Below, piece after piece: positions 21,937 through 31,924 of a stretch of DNA of 64,000 nt. The position numbers and the translations under genes are program-made. The notes beneath the pieces are model-generated. The model was not told the origin of the DNA, ran no database searches, and saw only the letters and a program-made list of their open reading frames with translations. Origin of the DNA: Cladorhizidae sp. MBARI D1340-BT2 (lineage: Eukaryota; Porifera; Demospongiae; Poecilosclerida; Cladorhizidae); assembly GCA_028752905.1 (NCBI GenBank), contig JAQNBH010000013.1, positions 16,304,302 to 16,368,301 on the forward strand, read 5' to 3'. Within the stretch, counting starts at the first letter, position 1; each line of letters opens with the position of its first letter.

Positions 21937-21955
21937 ATGATGATGATAATATTTA
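21630..21955. repeat. (AAT)n / (AAC)n / (ATG)n compound microsatellite
   Basis: Mixed AAT, AAC and GAT trinucleotides, including a pure GATGAT tract near 21906-21935. The poly-Leu/Ile ORF on minus is an artefact of this tract. Confidence 0.9.
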
Positions 21956-21964
21956 GTAACAACA

Positions 21965-22930
21965 TGAATGCAAGATGAACTTCACATGAAAATTCCAGCC
22001 CTTATGGTGATAGTAATAGGAAGAGCAAATGTGCGACCCAATCATGCACCATACCATATAGCAGAGGTCTAAATAACCTCCACTGAAAAATACAATATGG
22101 AGGAGGAATATGTGTCAACCACAAATTAGACTTGAGGCAGGAATCAGCTGATGGGGACACATGATATCTCCTTGTACTGACATCAAATTAAACATGCATA
22201 ACCACTTCACAGTCAACTCCACCCACCACAATAAGTTGGGCCTGACGTGCTGAGTAATCTTCTGGACTCTCTTGTGCAGAACTATGTTGAGGAAGTGGAC
22301 AGAGATGAGGTGGAGGATGTAGATGATGGCTGTGATGAGAGCTGCTGGGGACATGTGGCCAGTGAATATCAGTTGAAAATAATTGAGGCTTCTCTGGAGG
22401 GGAAGGAAAAAGAGAAAGGTGAGAGCTGGGCTGGGGGTGTGGCTGGAGTTATGGCTGCAACTAAGGCACAATGGTGAGTGCTAGACAGTTGATGTAATAG
22501 TCTTGCTGGCCTGACTCTCATGCACACCCACACACAGAAAGAGAGAGGCTGGTCCACCTCACATGGTTACTTGTGTTGCATAGTCAGCAAATGTGGTAGC
22601 AGCTGCTCGTGTTAAACACGAATAAGAAAAAACATGCTAGACTTGTGTGCAGGGGAAGAGAGGCTGGCCAACAAGACTAAGAGAGAAAAACAGTAAAACA
22701 ATATATATATATGTAGCTATTGCACATCTCACAGACTGAGCCTAGGTGTACTTGCCTGCCACTTGCTACAGCCTCTTCTATGCCATTCAACAAGGAATTT
22801 TAGCGGAGTGAGACCGGTGGTGGTGAAGGATGCAGCTTCCACACACCCACTCTGCAGAGGAAGAAATCCAGCATCTGCAGAGGAAGAAATCCAGCATCAG
22901 CAGACTTGTTAGGGTTGGTGGGCTCGTGAT
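21965..22930. repeat. ~0.95 kb dispersed repeat, copy 1
   Basis: It matches 36200-37135 in the same orientation along its length. Both begin after an AAT array with 'gatgaactt..cacatgaaaattccagccc' and end near 'cagca(g)ctcgttagg'. Shared internal words include 'ccacaataagttgggcc', 'cagttgatgtaata' and 'cagctgctcgtgttaaacac'. The minus ORF (22115-22471) has hydrophobic stretches but no family that I know. Copies keep similar but frameshifted versions of it. Confidence 0.75.
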
Positions 22931-22989
22931 CAAGATTAAAGTACATGACTCATGAACAATGGCTCATGAGTTTAAACATAATGACAATA

Positions 22990-23385
22990 CAATGCCTCAC
23001 ATGCTCCAACCATTGCAGTGCCTCACATGCTCCAACCATTGCGGTGCCTCACATGCTCCAACCATTGCGGTGCCTCACATGCTCCAACCATTGCGGTGCC
23101 TCACATGCTCCAACCATTGCGGTGCCTCACATGCTCCCCCCATTGCAGTGCCTCACATGCTCCAACCATTGCAGTGCCTCACATGCTCCAACCATTGCAG
23201 TGCCTCACATGCTCCAACCATTGCAGTGCCTCACATGCTCCAACCATTGCAGTGCCTCACATGCTCCAACCATTGCAGTGCCTCACATGCTCCAACCATT
23301 GCAGTGCCTCACATGCTCCAACCATTGCAGTGCCTCACATGCTCCAACCATTGCAGTGCCCCACATGCTCCAACCATTGCGCATA
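22990..23385. repeat. minisatellite, 27 bp unit (GCCTCACATGCTCCAACCATTGC..)
   Basis: About 14 tandem copies of a unit reading 'gcctcacatgctccaaccat' plus 'tgcagt' or 'tgcggt', with very little divergence. All three plus frames stay open because the unit is a multiple of three. Confidence 0.95.
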
Positions 23386-23534
23386 TGATGTGGAAGGAAC
23401 AGAACTTTGATAGCTTTGCTTGTGCTGAGATTTATTAACTCACCTTAACTGGGCCGGGGGGCAGCCAGCACCTCCACCAATCAGCTATTGAATAGTCAAG
23501 ACGTCGGCTATCACTCACAAACCTGATAGAACCT

Positions 23535-23860
23535 GAACTAACAGGAGAATGACATAACTTCAACTAGCCACGACGAGGATATAACCTCTACTAGCCAGGA
23601 CAAGGATATAACCTCAACTAGCCAGGACAAGGAGTGAACATCAACTAGCCAGGACAAGTATATAACCTCAACTAGCCTGGACAAGGATATAACCTCAACT
23701 AGCCAGGACAAGGAGTGAACATCAACTAGCCAGGACAAGGAGTGAACATCAACTAGCCAGCATAAGGATATAACCTCAAATAGCCAGGACAAGGAGTGAA
23801 CCTCAACTAGCCTGGACAAGGATATAACCTCAACTAGCCAGGACAAGGAGAGAACTTGGT
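23535..23860. repeat. minisatellite, 27 bp unit (AACTAGCCAGGACAAGG..)
   Basis: Twelve or so copies alternate between two subtypes, 'atataacctc' and 'agtgaacatc', joined to 'aactagccaggacaagg'. Confidence 0.9.
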
Positions 23861-24345
23861 GGCACAAATTTTCACTCCAGACCTCAATGCCCTCACTCTC
23901 AATACTTCTCCCTCCAATCACACCCCACCCATATCAGTACACTCTGTCATGACTTGGTTATATGCCAACACCCACTCTGACCCTCACCCTTCTAGGAGGG
24001 GAGATACCATCTGCTGCGTCCCAATCCAAATGTAAGCCATGGCCATTTGGCGATGGAGAAAGCAAGAGTCAGAGTGCAAACAAGGAGGGGCCCGTTCGGT
24101 TAAAACCAATCCTTTACCAAATACTTTGCTGTGATAGCATCTGGAGAGATCTCATCTCAAGCAAAGTAATTAAAACTGATAAGAGTTATGCACAAATACC
24201 TTCAGTATGTAATTAGCCTAACACTCCTGTGATTATTGGACTAGAAAATGTATTACTTTGCACTGTGGCCTTACTGCACGAGTATAATATAACAATAATT
24301 GGTAAAGTGAGCCTCTGCCAGGTCAGGCCTGTATAAAAGGAGAAG
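23861..24345. other. no gene recognised
   Basis: No domain or repeat was found. The plus frame at 23962-24216 is open but without recognisable content. Confidence 0.4.
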
Positions 24346-24364
24346 TGAGGATCAAGGACTCTTG

Positions 24365-24985
24365 CAAGCAGCTATGTTCTGCCACCACTATAGTGATGGG
24401 AGAACATAGCACTTGTGGTCTGTGCTATGTTCTGCATCACTATAGTGGTGGATATTAATTAGTGCATACTTCTGGTCTGTGCTATGTTCTGCATTACTAT
24501 AGTACTGGCTGTTAATTAGTGCATATTTGTGGTCTGTGCTAAGTTCTGCATCACTATAGTGGTGGCTTAATTAGTACATACATGTGGTCTGTGCTATGTT
24601 CTGCATCACTCTAGACGTGGCTGCATACTTGTGGTCTGTGCTATGTTCTGTCACTCTAGTGGCTGTTAATTGGTGCATACTTTTGGTCTGTGCTAGGTTA
24701 TCACTATAGTGGTGGCTGTTAATTAGTGCATTCTTGTGGTCTGTGCTATGTTCTGCATCATTATAGTGTTGGCTATTAATTGGTGCATACTTGTGGTCTG
24801 TGCTATGTTATGCCATCACTCTAGTGGTGGCTGTTAATTGGTGCATACTTGTGGTCTGTGCTGTTATCACTATAGTGGTGGCTGTTAATTAAGTGCTGGT
24901 CATACAGTAGTGACTGTTAATTAGTGCATACTTGTGGTCTGTGCTAGGTTCCATAGTGGTGGCTGTTAATTACTGCATTCTTGTG
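24365..24985. repeat. minisatellite, ~57 bp unit, with a 40-bp palindrome at its start
   Basis: About ten degenerate units of 'tgtggtctgtgctatgttct' plus 'gcatcactatagtggtggct' plus 'gttaattagtgcatact'. The segment 24371-24410 forms a near-perfect palindrome centred on CACTATAGTG with two mismatches. Confidence 0.85.
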
Positions 24986-25000
24986 ATCTGTGCCTGCAGC

Positions 25001-25138
25001 CTTGAGTGGGAATGTCTTGCTGGAGCATATATATATCTCAGAGGTCCCCACTTGGTGAGGATGAGAGGACGGGAGATCTCCCTCCACCACATCCTTCAGG
25101 AGAGGGATTGCAGGCTGCTAGGCCACACCCATAACTAG
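25001..25138 (+). CDS. possible terminal exon, unknown protein
   Basis: A pyrimidine-poor but canonical acceptor (..ctgtgcctgcag) precedes an open frame of about 45 residues (EWECLAGAYIYLRG, then REISLHHILQERDCR) ending in a stop at 25138. It faces the TRIM-NHL gene tail to tail. No family recognised and no upstream exon identified, so this is a weak call. Confidence 0.2.
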   Translation, partial: LEWECLAGAYIYLRGPHLVRMRGREISLHHILQERDCRLLGHTHN

Positions 25139-25287
25139 ATTATTTAACTAGATAATTTTAATTGCCTTCTGGACAAAGGAAGTCTTTAACTATTACAAGT
25201 TCCATTATCTGTTGGGGGTAGAGGACAATAAAAGCTTCATCGAATCATGATCATAATTCATGAAATAATTGGCAACAAAAACAAAAA

Positions 25288-27291
25288 CTAATATATATCA
25301 ATCTTATTCGAGGAATAGTCACTAGCATACACAAACCCATCTTGATCTACACACACGTCACAATAGTCTCCACCACCAAATGAGGTGACATAGTCTCCCT
25401 CAGTGGTGAACACCACTATTTTTCGTAGACATGCATCTGCCACATACACATACTCACCAGCTACACACACACTACGTGGAAACTTCAACCTCTTCACACC
25501 ATCCTCATCACAGCCAAAGGAGCGTAGGAATGCACCATCATTACTGAAGACTTGAATACTAGAGTTCCCAGGACAACCGAGGTACACATTTTGATGACTG
25601 TCAGGAGATAGGCCACACAATGTGTTTTTATCTGCCACAACAATCTGTCTCACATATTTCAGTTCTCTATCGTACACCATGATCCTACCTCCATTGCCAC
25701 GTTCAGTAACCATCACTTCGTCTCCAACTATTGCAACATCGTGATGTCCGGGACCTTTCACCTGCTGGACTCTGTGCACTTGAACCTTGCTGCAGTTCTT
25801 GTTCGACTTGAAGATTCGATTAGTGCCTTTATCAGTGAAATAGATGTTGTCTTCACTGTCTACAGCAATACCTCGTAAACATTGCAATTTATGTTCCGAG
25901 TGATTGATCCTTCTCAATCTTATCCCCTCTCTATCCAACACCACGACATCTCCTCCATCTTCAGTAACTATAAGCTCACCTACGTAGTTGACAGTGACAC
26001 ATACAGGGCTTGTTACACCACCCCACACCTTGACAGGCTTGTCTAGTTGAGTGGGCAGGATAGGGACAAGAATAGCGAAGGGACTGCTGGCTACTTGATG
26101 CCCGTCAACTGAGATCGTAAGTTTGTGTCGTCCACGGAGTGTGGGTGTGAACTGGATGCGATATCGGTCGGATCCTATTTCTTCTGTGTAAGATTTGATG
26201 TGAGCTCCACTGTGCAGACACTTCATATGGCAGTCTATTTGAACAGCACATTTTGCTGGCTTGTTGCCACAGAGTTGAGTGGTGCACAAGAACACTTCTG
26301 ATAACTTCCCAGCCTCAGCCTTGCTGGACACAGTTTTGATGACTAGAGTGACAGGAAGTCTAGCTATCTTAGCCTGGGTCTGGAGGAGCTGCTCCAGGGA
26401 CTCAGCACAGCTCACCTCCACTGCTACATCAACCTCCTCCATTGGCGTAAGCTTCTGCCCCGACTTGGCACTGCCTTCAATTATTTTTCGCCAGATCCTA
26501 CTCTCCATCTTAGCATGTGCGCACATGACCTCATCATTGGAAGAGTGCTTCACACACTGCTCGGTGTAGTCCACGATGCTCTTCACCTCTGCAAGGGAAA
26601 TGGATATGTCCGTTTTCTGTCCTTCAAGCTTCTCCATTTTCTCACTCACTCTCTTTTTGGCCTCCTCTAACATCTCCTGCTTGTGCCTTTCAATGATAGC
26701 GTGCAGCTCCTCGAAGGACGTCCCGATCGTGTTGGCTACAAGCTCTCCCTGGGCTGCTAGCTCATATTCTGTGGTCTGTATCTCTTCAACAGCACAAGAG
26801 AGATTGGCCGCCACTTTTCTCAGAGGCCTCAAGCTCTCCATCAGCTCTTTTCTCTTGTTCTCAGCTGCTAAGTTAGTGAAGTCAAAGTGGTGGTCCCTGT
26901 GGTCATTTAGTTTGCAGTCACGACAAATGAAAACATCACAGTCGTAGCAGAACATATTCAGCGACTTTTTGTGAACTTGGCACTTCTTAGTAGGACAATC
27001 TATGGCTTTCTTCTGCTTGGCATACAGTTCTTTGAGGCGGTTTATAGAGAAAGCCGTCTTGAGGTTCTCTTCATTGCCCTCAGGCAGGGTGGCTACACTG
27101 CGACACTCTGGGCAAGAGAAAGGCTGGTCTTTGCCTGTCCTGAGGGCTAGCTTGAGGATGCAGTGTTTGCAGTAGCAATGAAGGCAAGGGAGTGCCTTGG
27201 GCTGAGTGTAGTGCTCCTGGCAGATGGAACATGTGATCTCCTTCTCTAACTCCATCAAATACTTCTCTGCCTCCTCCGTGTATCTAGCCAT
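25288..27291 (-). CDS. TRIM-NHL protein (RING, B-box, coiled coil, filamin, NHL)
   Basis: This intact single-exon 667-residue ORF starts at an ATG preceded by 'ttgcaacc'. RING finger: residues 21-63 (CSIC, C..H..C..C, CPEC). B-box 2: about 104-135 (CQVH, CYDC, CRDC, H..HH). Coiled coil: about 140-280. Filamin/ABP280 repeat: about 312-408, with the DGHQVASSPF ending typical of TRIM2/3/71 relatives. NHL repeats: about 420-667, with repeated IAVD..DNIYFTD, VFSNDGAFLRSFG and VCVDQDGFVYASD motifs. Family members are cytoplasmic E3 ubiquitin ligases, and the NHL propeller often binds RNA or substrate. All zinc ligands appear present, so it is probably functional. The filamin and NHL order fits TRIM2/3/32/71-type proteins; orthology is not assignable because sponges and cnidarians have expanded this family. 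Single-exon structure is common in those expansions and may reflect retroposition. Confidence 0.95.
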   Translation of the reverse strand: MARYTEEAEKYLMELEKEITCSICQEHYTQPKALPCLHCYCKHCILKLALRTGKDQPFSCPECRSVATLPEGNEENLKTAFSINRLKELYAKQKKAIDCPTKKCQVHKKSLNMFCYDCDVFICRDCKLNDHRDHHFDFTNLAAENKRKELMESLRPLRKVAANLSCAVEEIQTTEYELAAQGELVANTIGTSFEELHAIIERHKQEMLEEAKKRVSEKMEKLEGQKTDISISLAEVKSIVDYTEQCVKHSSNDEVMCAHAKMESRIWRKIIEGSAKSGQKLTPMEEVDVAVEVSCAESLEQLLQTQAKIARLPVTLVIKTVSSKAEAGKLSEVFLCTTQLCGNKPAKCAVQIDCHMKCLHSGAHIKSYTEEIGSDRYRIQFTPTLRGRHKLTISVDGHQVASSPFAILVPILPTQLDKPVKVWGGVTSPVCVTVNYVGELIVTEDGGDVVVLDREGIRLRRINHSEHKLQCLRGIAVDSEDNIYFTDKGTNRIFKSNKNCSKVQVHRVQQVKGPGHHDVAIVGDEVMVTERGNGGRIMVYDRELKYVRQIVVADKNTLCGLSPDSHQNVYLGCPGNSSIQVFSNDGAFLRSFGCDEDGVKRLKFPRSVCVAGEYVYVADACLRKIVVFTTEGDYVTSFGGGDYCDVCVDQDGFVYASDYSSNKIDIY

Positions 27292-27640
27292 GGTTGCAAT
27301 GTTTAGAGAGAACTAGTAGTTGAGAAACACTTTAGATACAGAACTTCAGCAGACACAAGAGCTACAGGAAACAGTGGAAATCGGGTGTGGCTTTAATTAT
27401 ATTCATGAGCGGCGATGCAATGCTGCACCCACAAAAGAGGGTGTATTATCTTGTATTGCACATGTGCAGAGACAAGACTGGCATAGTGCCACATGTTGGT
27501 AGTAAGGCAGTACTACACATAAAATTTGTAATTATATTATAGTCTCAACTTTCTTTGAGAGCGGAGAGTGGTTGTCATGCAGCCATACATATGTATCGCA
27601 CCCAAGCAGATAAGGAGAACTCTCCCAGGCCTACTGCACA
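27292..27640. promoter_or_regulatory. likely upstream region of the TRIM-NHL gene
   Basis: This gene-free segment lies just upstream of the TRIM start. Minus-strand transcripts for that gene should begin here, but no clear TATA box or initiator was identified. Confidence 0.3.
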
Positions 27641-27978
27641 CTACATGTCCCATGCCCTCAACCAGACCTGATTCAGGTGTAGCCTAGGAAACATACTGGT
27701 GTGTGGATGTGGGCTAGTAGCCACAACACAATGATAAAAACACAATGAGTAACAATCATGAATAGGAATGTACCGAGTTTGCCACATCTTATGAATCAAG
27801 ACAGAAAGGAAGATTGAGAGAGATACAGAACTAGCCATCAACTGTCTATCTAGAATCTTCAGAAGAACGTGGCATATCCATGCGCATGTACACACGGATG
27901 ACGATGACGACAAATGACGATAATTGACATACAGATAATGAACGACATAATAGACAGACACACGCAACTAACACATAC
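27640..27978 (-). other. candidate 3' LTR of the 28-31 kb gypsy element
   Basis: On minus, the last integrase codons are followed by a purine tract TTGAGGGGAG (27987-27978) and then TATGTGTTAG. A polypurine tract of this kind normally marks the start of the 3' LTR. The far end cannot be fixed because the 5' LTR is missing from the window. Confidence 0.35.
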
Positions 27979-28167
27979 TCCCCTCAACAATCAATCATCA
28001 AATCCCAGTCTCGATTGAGCTCGAATCATGCGTCCTGACCGAGTCCTGTATGAGGGAGGGTGTACTGTCTCATAGCCCGCCCGATACGGAGAAGCGGTAT
28101 GGTCGGGTGTTGAAGATGGAGATATTTCAGGTGAAGACCTGGGTGACGGTAAGGATGATGAAAGTGC

Positions 28168-29215
28168 TTAAATGTCAGTAGGCACCAGGATTGACATCTC
28201 TGCTGATCCTGGAGAAGAGACATGATCAACAGATACTGAAAGATCTTGATCCTGTGGACAAGGAGCTAAACGGCGAGAAGAGACTGTTTCAGAGAGACCA
28301 GATGGAAGTAATACACGCACTACATGTGGAGAGATCACTTCCTGAACCTCCACTGGATCGACAAGGGGTTCATCTATATCGCGTACCGCCCGCTGCAGCA
28401 AGGCCCTGGTTCCGGCATGTAGCCAGCCTGGAACTGAAGGCAAGTTATCATGATGGGCAAAGTTATTGAGGCGATGCCACAGGAAGATCCATAAAAGGAG
28501 AGCACCAAGGGAATTGTAAAAACAGAGAGTGACGTGTCACACCAGTACTTTGACATTCAACCAAACGTAGGTTGCTAAGTGCAGGGGCTAACTGCCTTTC
28601 CCAGGCTTCCAAAGGCAGGCGTCTTGACGCAATCTCAATAGAATAGTCCGCCACAATGTTCCGTGCATGCGTTCTATTTCACCGTTACCTTGTGGATGGT
28701 ATCCATTAGTCCGCGATTTAGTAACACCAAAGGAATGCAAAAAGTTGAGAAATTGATGGGATTAAAGCTGAGCACCTCTATCACTGTGCACATTGCAAGG
28801 TGGTCCAAATAGAGAGAATAGTGTTGATAAGCACTTTATGACAGTTTGCAGCGATTGTTGGGTACCGGAAAGGCGAAAGGATATCGGGAGTACTCATCTA
28901 TGACGGTGAATAGATATCGATTGGTAGTACGGCTAACCTTAGGTCCGACAAAATCAATTGGTATGCGTTGCCAAGGAGCAGTAGCACGAATCAATTTTCC
29001 CAGGGGAGGGCGAAAGAATCGAGGTTTCACATCAGCACAAAGCTTGCAGTTGCGAGTCACCTCCATGACGCTCTTCATGGTCACATCGTGATATGGGCAT
29101 GTAAGCGACTGGCTCAAGGGTTGTCCCATAGACTCGTGTAGTTTGTTGATCATTTCAAGGTTAGCTGAAGGGATAGACAATGGAGTAAGTGCATCAGCTA
29201 CACTATTGAGTTTAC
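28168..29215 (-). pseudogene. gypsy integrase (classical-order element)
   Basis: A degraded HHCC finger (LHESMGQ.., NCKLCADVKPRFF) is followed by WQRIPIDFVGPKVS (first catalytic Asp), VIDEYSRYPFAF, CNVHSDRGAQL (second Asp), TNGYHPQGNGEIERMHGTLW (catalytic Glu) and a C-terminal region with VQEVISPHVVRVLLPSGLSE. All three catalytic residues are visible. Frame changes near 28850 and 28600 and several stops break the ORF. It follows RNase H, as in most Ty3/gypsy elements. Confidence 0.85.
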
Positions 29216-29223
29216 CTGGACGT

Positions 29224-29720
29224 TTACGTGATTGTAAAACGGTAATCTAGCATCTGTAACCGCCACCTGGCCAGCTTTGCATTCTTGATGGCTGACTTAG
29301 GCTTCCCGTTGAATAGGAAACTCACTCCCTCTTGGTCGACCACAATCTCGAATTCATGGCCCAGCAGGAAATGACGGAGTTTATCAAAGGCTGCTACCAC
29401 TGCAAATGCCTCCAACTCCACAGCAGACCAAGCTCTCTCTCGGGGAGACAGAATGTGACTGAAAAATGCAACAGGACGTCCTCCTTGCGATAAGGTGGCA
29501 GCAATAGATGTGCCAGAAGCGTCAGTTTCCAACCTCAGAATCTTGTTGGGACAGGTATAGCCAGCACGGACTTGGCTATTGCTTGTTTTAGGTGCTGAAT
29601 TGAGTCCTTGCAGACGTTAGTCAAAGGAAAAGGACCTTTTGCAGCTTTGGCTTTGAAGAGAGGGGCAGCTCGTGCAGCAAAGTCAAGTACCCACTTGGAG
29701 TGGTAGACTGCCAACCCAAG
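29224..29720 (-). pseudogene. gypsy RNase H (classical-order element)
   Basis: METDASGTSIAATLSQGGRP, then FFSHILSPRERAWSAVELEA and LLGHEFEIVVDQEGVSFLF match the RNase H of gypsy elements (TDAS, E and D residues present: 'TDAS..G.GA.L.Q', 'S..L...E..Y...E.E.LA', 'L.G..F.V.TD...L'). It is linked to RT by a frameshifted connector (VLDFAARAAPLFKAKAAKGP). Confidence 0.85.
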
Positions 29721-29723
29721 ATA

Positions 29724-30545
29724 TCACTCGAGTTGTTGAGTATTCCTTGGCGTATCGTAATCAAGGATAGGGAGCAACCTGGAAGGAGAGGGTTTGATAG
29801 AACTGTGAGATATCTCATGTCCAAGGAACGAGAGTGTTTCTTTCCCGAATGAACTTTTTGATGAATTGAAACTGATACCTGCAGAACTAGCGAGGTCCAG
29901 AAATCTCTCCAGGTTACTATCATGCTCCTCCTTAGATTTCCCAGCAATGACAATGTCGTCTAAGTAGTGGAAGCATCCAGGACAGTCTTTGACGAGGTTT
30001 CCGAGAACTCGAGCAAACACGGCTCCACTGTTTGTTAGTCCAAAAGGTAGCACTAGCCATTCGTACAAGCAGCCAGCTCCTTCAAAAGCTGTTAACAGAC
30101 TCTCGCGAGGCTCTAATGGCATTTGGTGGAATGCTGATTGTAGATCAAGTGAACTGAATATCCGATAATGACTGATGCGTTCAATTAAGGGTTCGATGAG
30201 AGGTAAGGGGTAAGCATCTGGTACTGTGTGTGGGTTAACAGTGCCAGAATAGTTGACCACAAGACGGTTCTTCCCTTTCATTTCATCATGAACAACATGC
30301 AATTGAGCCCGCCAAGGTGACCTGGGAGGTTGAATAAACTTTTTCTTCAGAAGAACCGCTATTGCCTGTCGGATGAACTGTTCGTCGACTAGAGATCTCT
30401 TGCGTGAAGGAACTCTCGTAGTCTGGGGGGACAGACTGATCACTGATTGAGGAGGAACATTCATCAAGCAATCTGGTTGATTGTCTAGTCGAGATGCTGT
30501 GACATGCAGAGGAGGCATGGTACCTCCGTAATGGACCATCAACAT
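29724..30545 (-). CDS. gypsy reverse transcriptase (largely intact)
   Basis: This 273-residue open frame covers RT fingers and palm: FIRQAIAVLLKKKFIQPPRS, RLVVNYSGTVNPHTVPDAYP, FSSLDLQSAFHQMPL (motif A, catalytic Asp), LVLPFGLTNSGAVFARVLG (motif B), CFHYLDDIVIAGKS (YLDD, motif C) and LSFLGHEIS (motif E). It copies element RNA into DNA. Motif C reads YLDD. It is the best-preserved RT in the window, but neighbours are broken, so the element is not autonomous. Confidence 0.9.
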   Translation of the reverse strand: MLMVHYGGTMPPLHVTASRLDNQPDCLMNVPPQSVISLSPQTTRVPSRKRSLVDEQFIRQAIAVLLKKKFIQPPRSPWRAQLHVVHDEMKGKNRLVVNYSGTVNPHTVPDAYPLPLIEPLIERISHYRIFSSLDLQSAFHQMPLEPRESLLTAFEGAGCLYEWLVLPFGLTNSGAVFARVLGNLVKDCPGCFHYLDDIVIAGKSKEEHDSNLERFLDLASSAGISFNSSKSSFGKETLSFLGHEISHSSIKPSPSRLLPILDYDTPRNTQQLE

Positions 30546-30785
30546 GGCTAGTTCATTAGCTCACAAAATAGCAGGGTCACTCAACTGAACTGCGACATAA
30601 AGAGAAATCGGTATGCTTTGTCCATTTAACTCGACTTGTTCTTGAGCTAAGCCAATAATCTTCACGTGGTCTCCATTGGCAGACACCGCCCGCCTTGCTT
30701 GTAAGAGATGTGCAAGTTCTTAGCATTTCAAGACGAATCAGAGATATATCGCTACCAGAGTCAAGCAAGAACTGTAAGCGATGAC
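30546..30785 (-). pseudogene. gypsy aspartic protease, frameshifted
   Basis: FLLDSGSDISLIRLEML carries the catalytic Asp-Ser-Gly and the following Leu-Ile pattern of retropepsins. A frameshift then joins to ANGDHVKIIGLAQEQVELNG, SIPISLYVAVQLSDPAIL. It lies between the zinc-knuckle gag end and RT. Confidence 0.75.
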
Positions 30786-31337
30786 TTAAGTTTCCACTAA
30801 TGAATCTTTGCTGACTCTCTCACTTGTCCCGTACACTGACATCGACGGATCAGATTCCGAAGACTCAGCCAGGGCTGATGAAGTCTTGATAGCAGAGGAC
30901 CTACACACTCTAGCAAATTGATCCTTTTTACCACACCTACGACAAGACTGACCCTGAGCTGGGCACTGAGCACGGGGGTGATTACCTAAACCACACCAGT
31001 TACAGGGTCGAAGAGACGCTGCCGGTCCAGAAGTACGATGCGTTGCTGTGTGAGAAATGGAAGCTGTAATACTAGGTTCAACGGTTGTCATGGTGGAGTT
31101 AAGTGAGACAGCAGTGTCCAACACTTGTTGCTCCAAGACAGCGACATCAATGGCAGACTCGAAGGAGAGCACGCAACCAGCCCTTTGGGCCACTCCATAC
31201 TCTCTACAGACAGCTTGTCTTATAGTCACATTGTTCACTCCAGCAGCAAACACATCTCGCATAGCTTGATTGACGTAGCTGTCAGGGTATGCACAATGGA
31301 GAGCATTTAATCTGAGCTTGGACGCAAAATCCAACAA
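30786..31337 (-). pseudogene. gypsy gag C-terminus with two zinc knuckles (5'-truncated)
   Basis: An open frame of 183 residues. Near its C-terminal half are CNWCGLGNHPRAQCP and CRRCGKKDQFARVC. The first is a complete C-x2-C-x4-H-x4-C knuckle. In the second, the His position is Phe or shifted, so it looks damaged. The N-terminal part (LRLNALHCAYPDSYVNQAMR) fits the end of a capsid-like domain. The element stops here against a minisatellite, with no 5' LTR or primer binding site. Confidence 0.8.
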
Positions 31338-31361
31338 GGCCAGACCTGGCTACTGAACTGT

Positions 31362-31785
31362 CCTAGCCACACAAGAGGCACACACAAGCAGTTATGACTG
31401 CTCCAGTAACAAGAGGCACACACAAGCAGCTATGACTGCTCCAGTAACAAGAGGCACACACAAGCAGTTATGACTGCTCCAGTAACAAGAGGCACACACA
31501 AGCAGTTATGACTGCTCCAGTAACAAGAGACACACACAAGCAGTTATGACTGCTCCAGTAACAAGAGGCACACACAAGCAGTTATGACTGCTCCAGTAAC
31601 AAGAGACACACACAAGCAGTTATGACTGCTCTAGTAACAAGAGGCACACACAAGCAGTTATGACTGCTTCAGTGACAAGAGGCACACACAAGCAGTTATG
31701 ACTGCTCCTCCAGTAACAAGAGGCACACACAAGCAGTTATGGCTGCCAGTAACAAGTGGCACACACAAGCAGTTACGGATTGTGT
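31362..31785. repeat. minisatellite, 38 bp unit (GCACACACAAGCAGTTATGACTG..)
   Basis: About 11 copies of 'aacaagaggcacacacaagc' plus 'agttatgactgctccagt'. It starts exactly where the gypsy gag ends. Confidence 0.95.
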
Positions 31786-31924
31786 CATGGGTCAGGACCT
31801 CTCCTCTAGTAGTAGATGGGTCTTAAGTGGTTTGTAAGTAATAGCTTCTGTGCTAGCTGTGTACTGGAGCATTGGCAAGCCTTTTCTCTAAGAAATTTGT
31901 GCTACAAGAACGGCTTAACAAACC

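Noticed and set aside
21702..21965. 87-residue Leu/Ile-rich ORF on minus
   Set aside because: Product of a mixed AAT/GAT microsatellite.
22945..23438. Three overlapping Cys/His-rich ORFs
   Set aside because: 27-bp minisatellite read in three frames; the regular Cys and His residues are not zinc fingers.
26105..26947. ORFs overlapping the TRIM-NHL gene on both strands
   Set aside because: Shadows of the long intact 667-codon frame.
28026..28469. Plus- and minus-strand short ORFs around the end of the gypsy integrase
   Set aside because: The minus 28168-28443 frame is the integrase C-terminus already annotated; the others are shadows.
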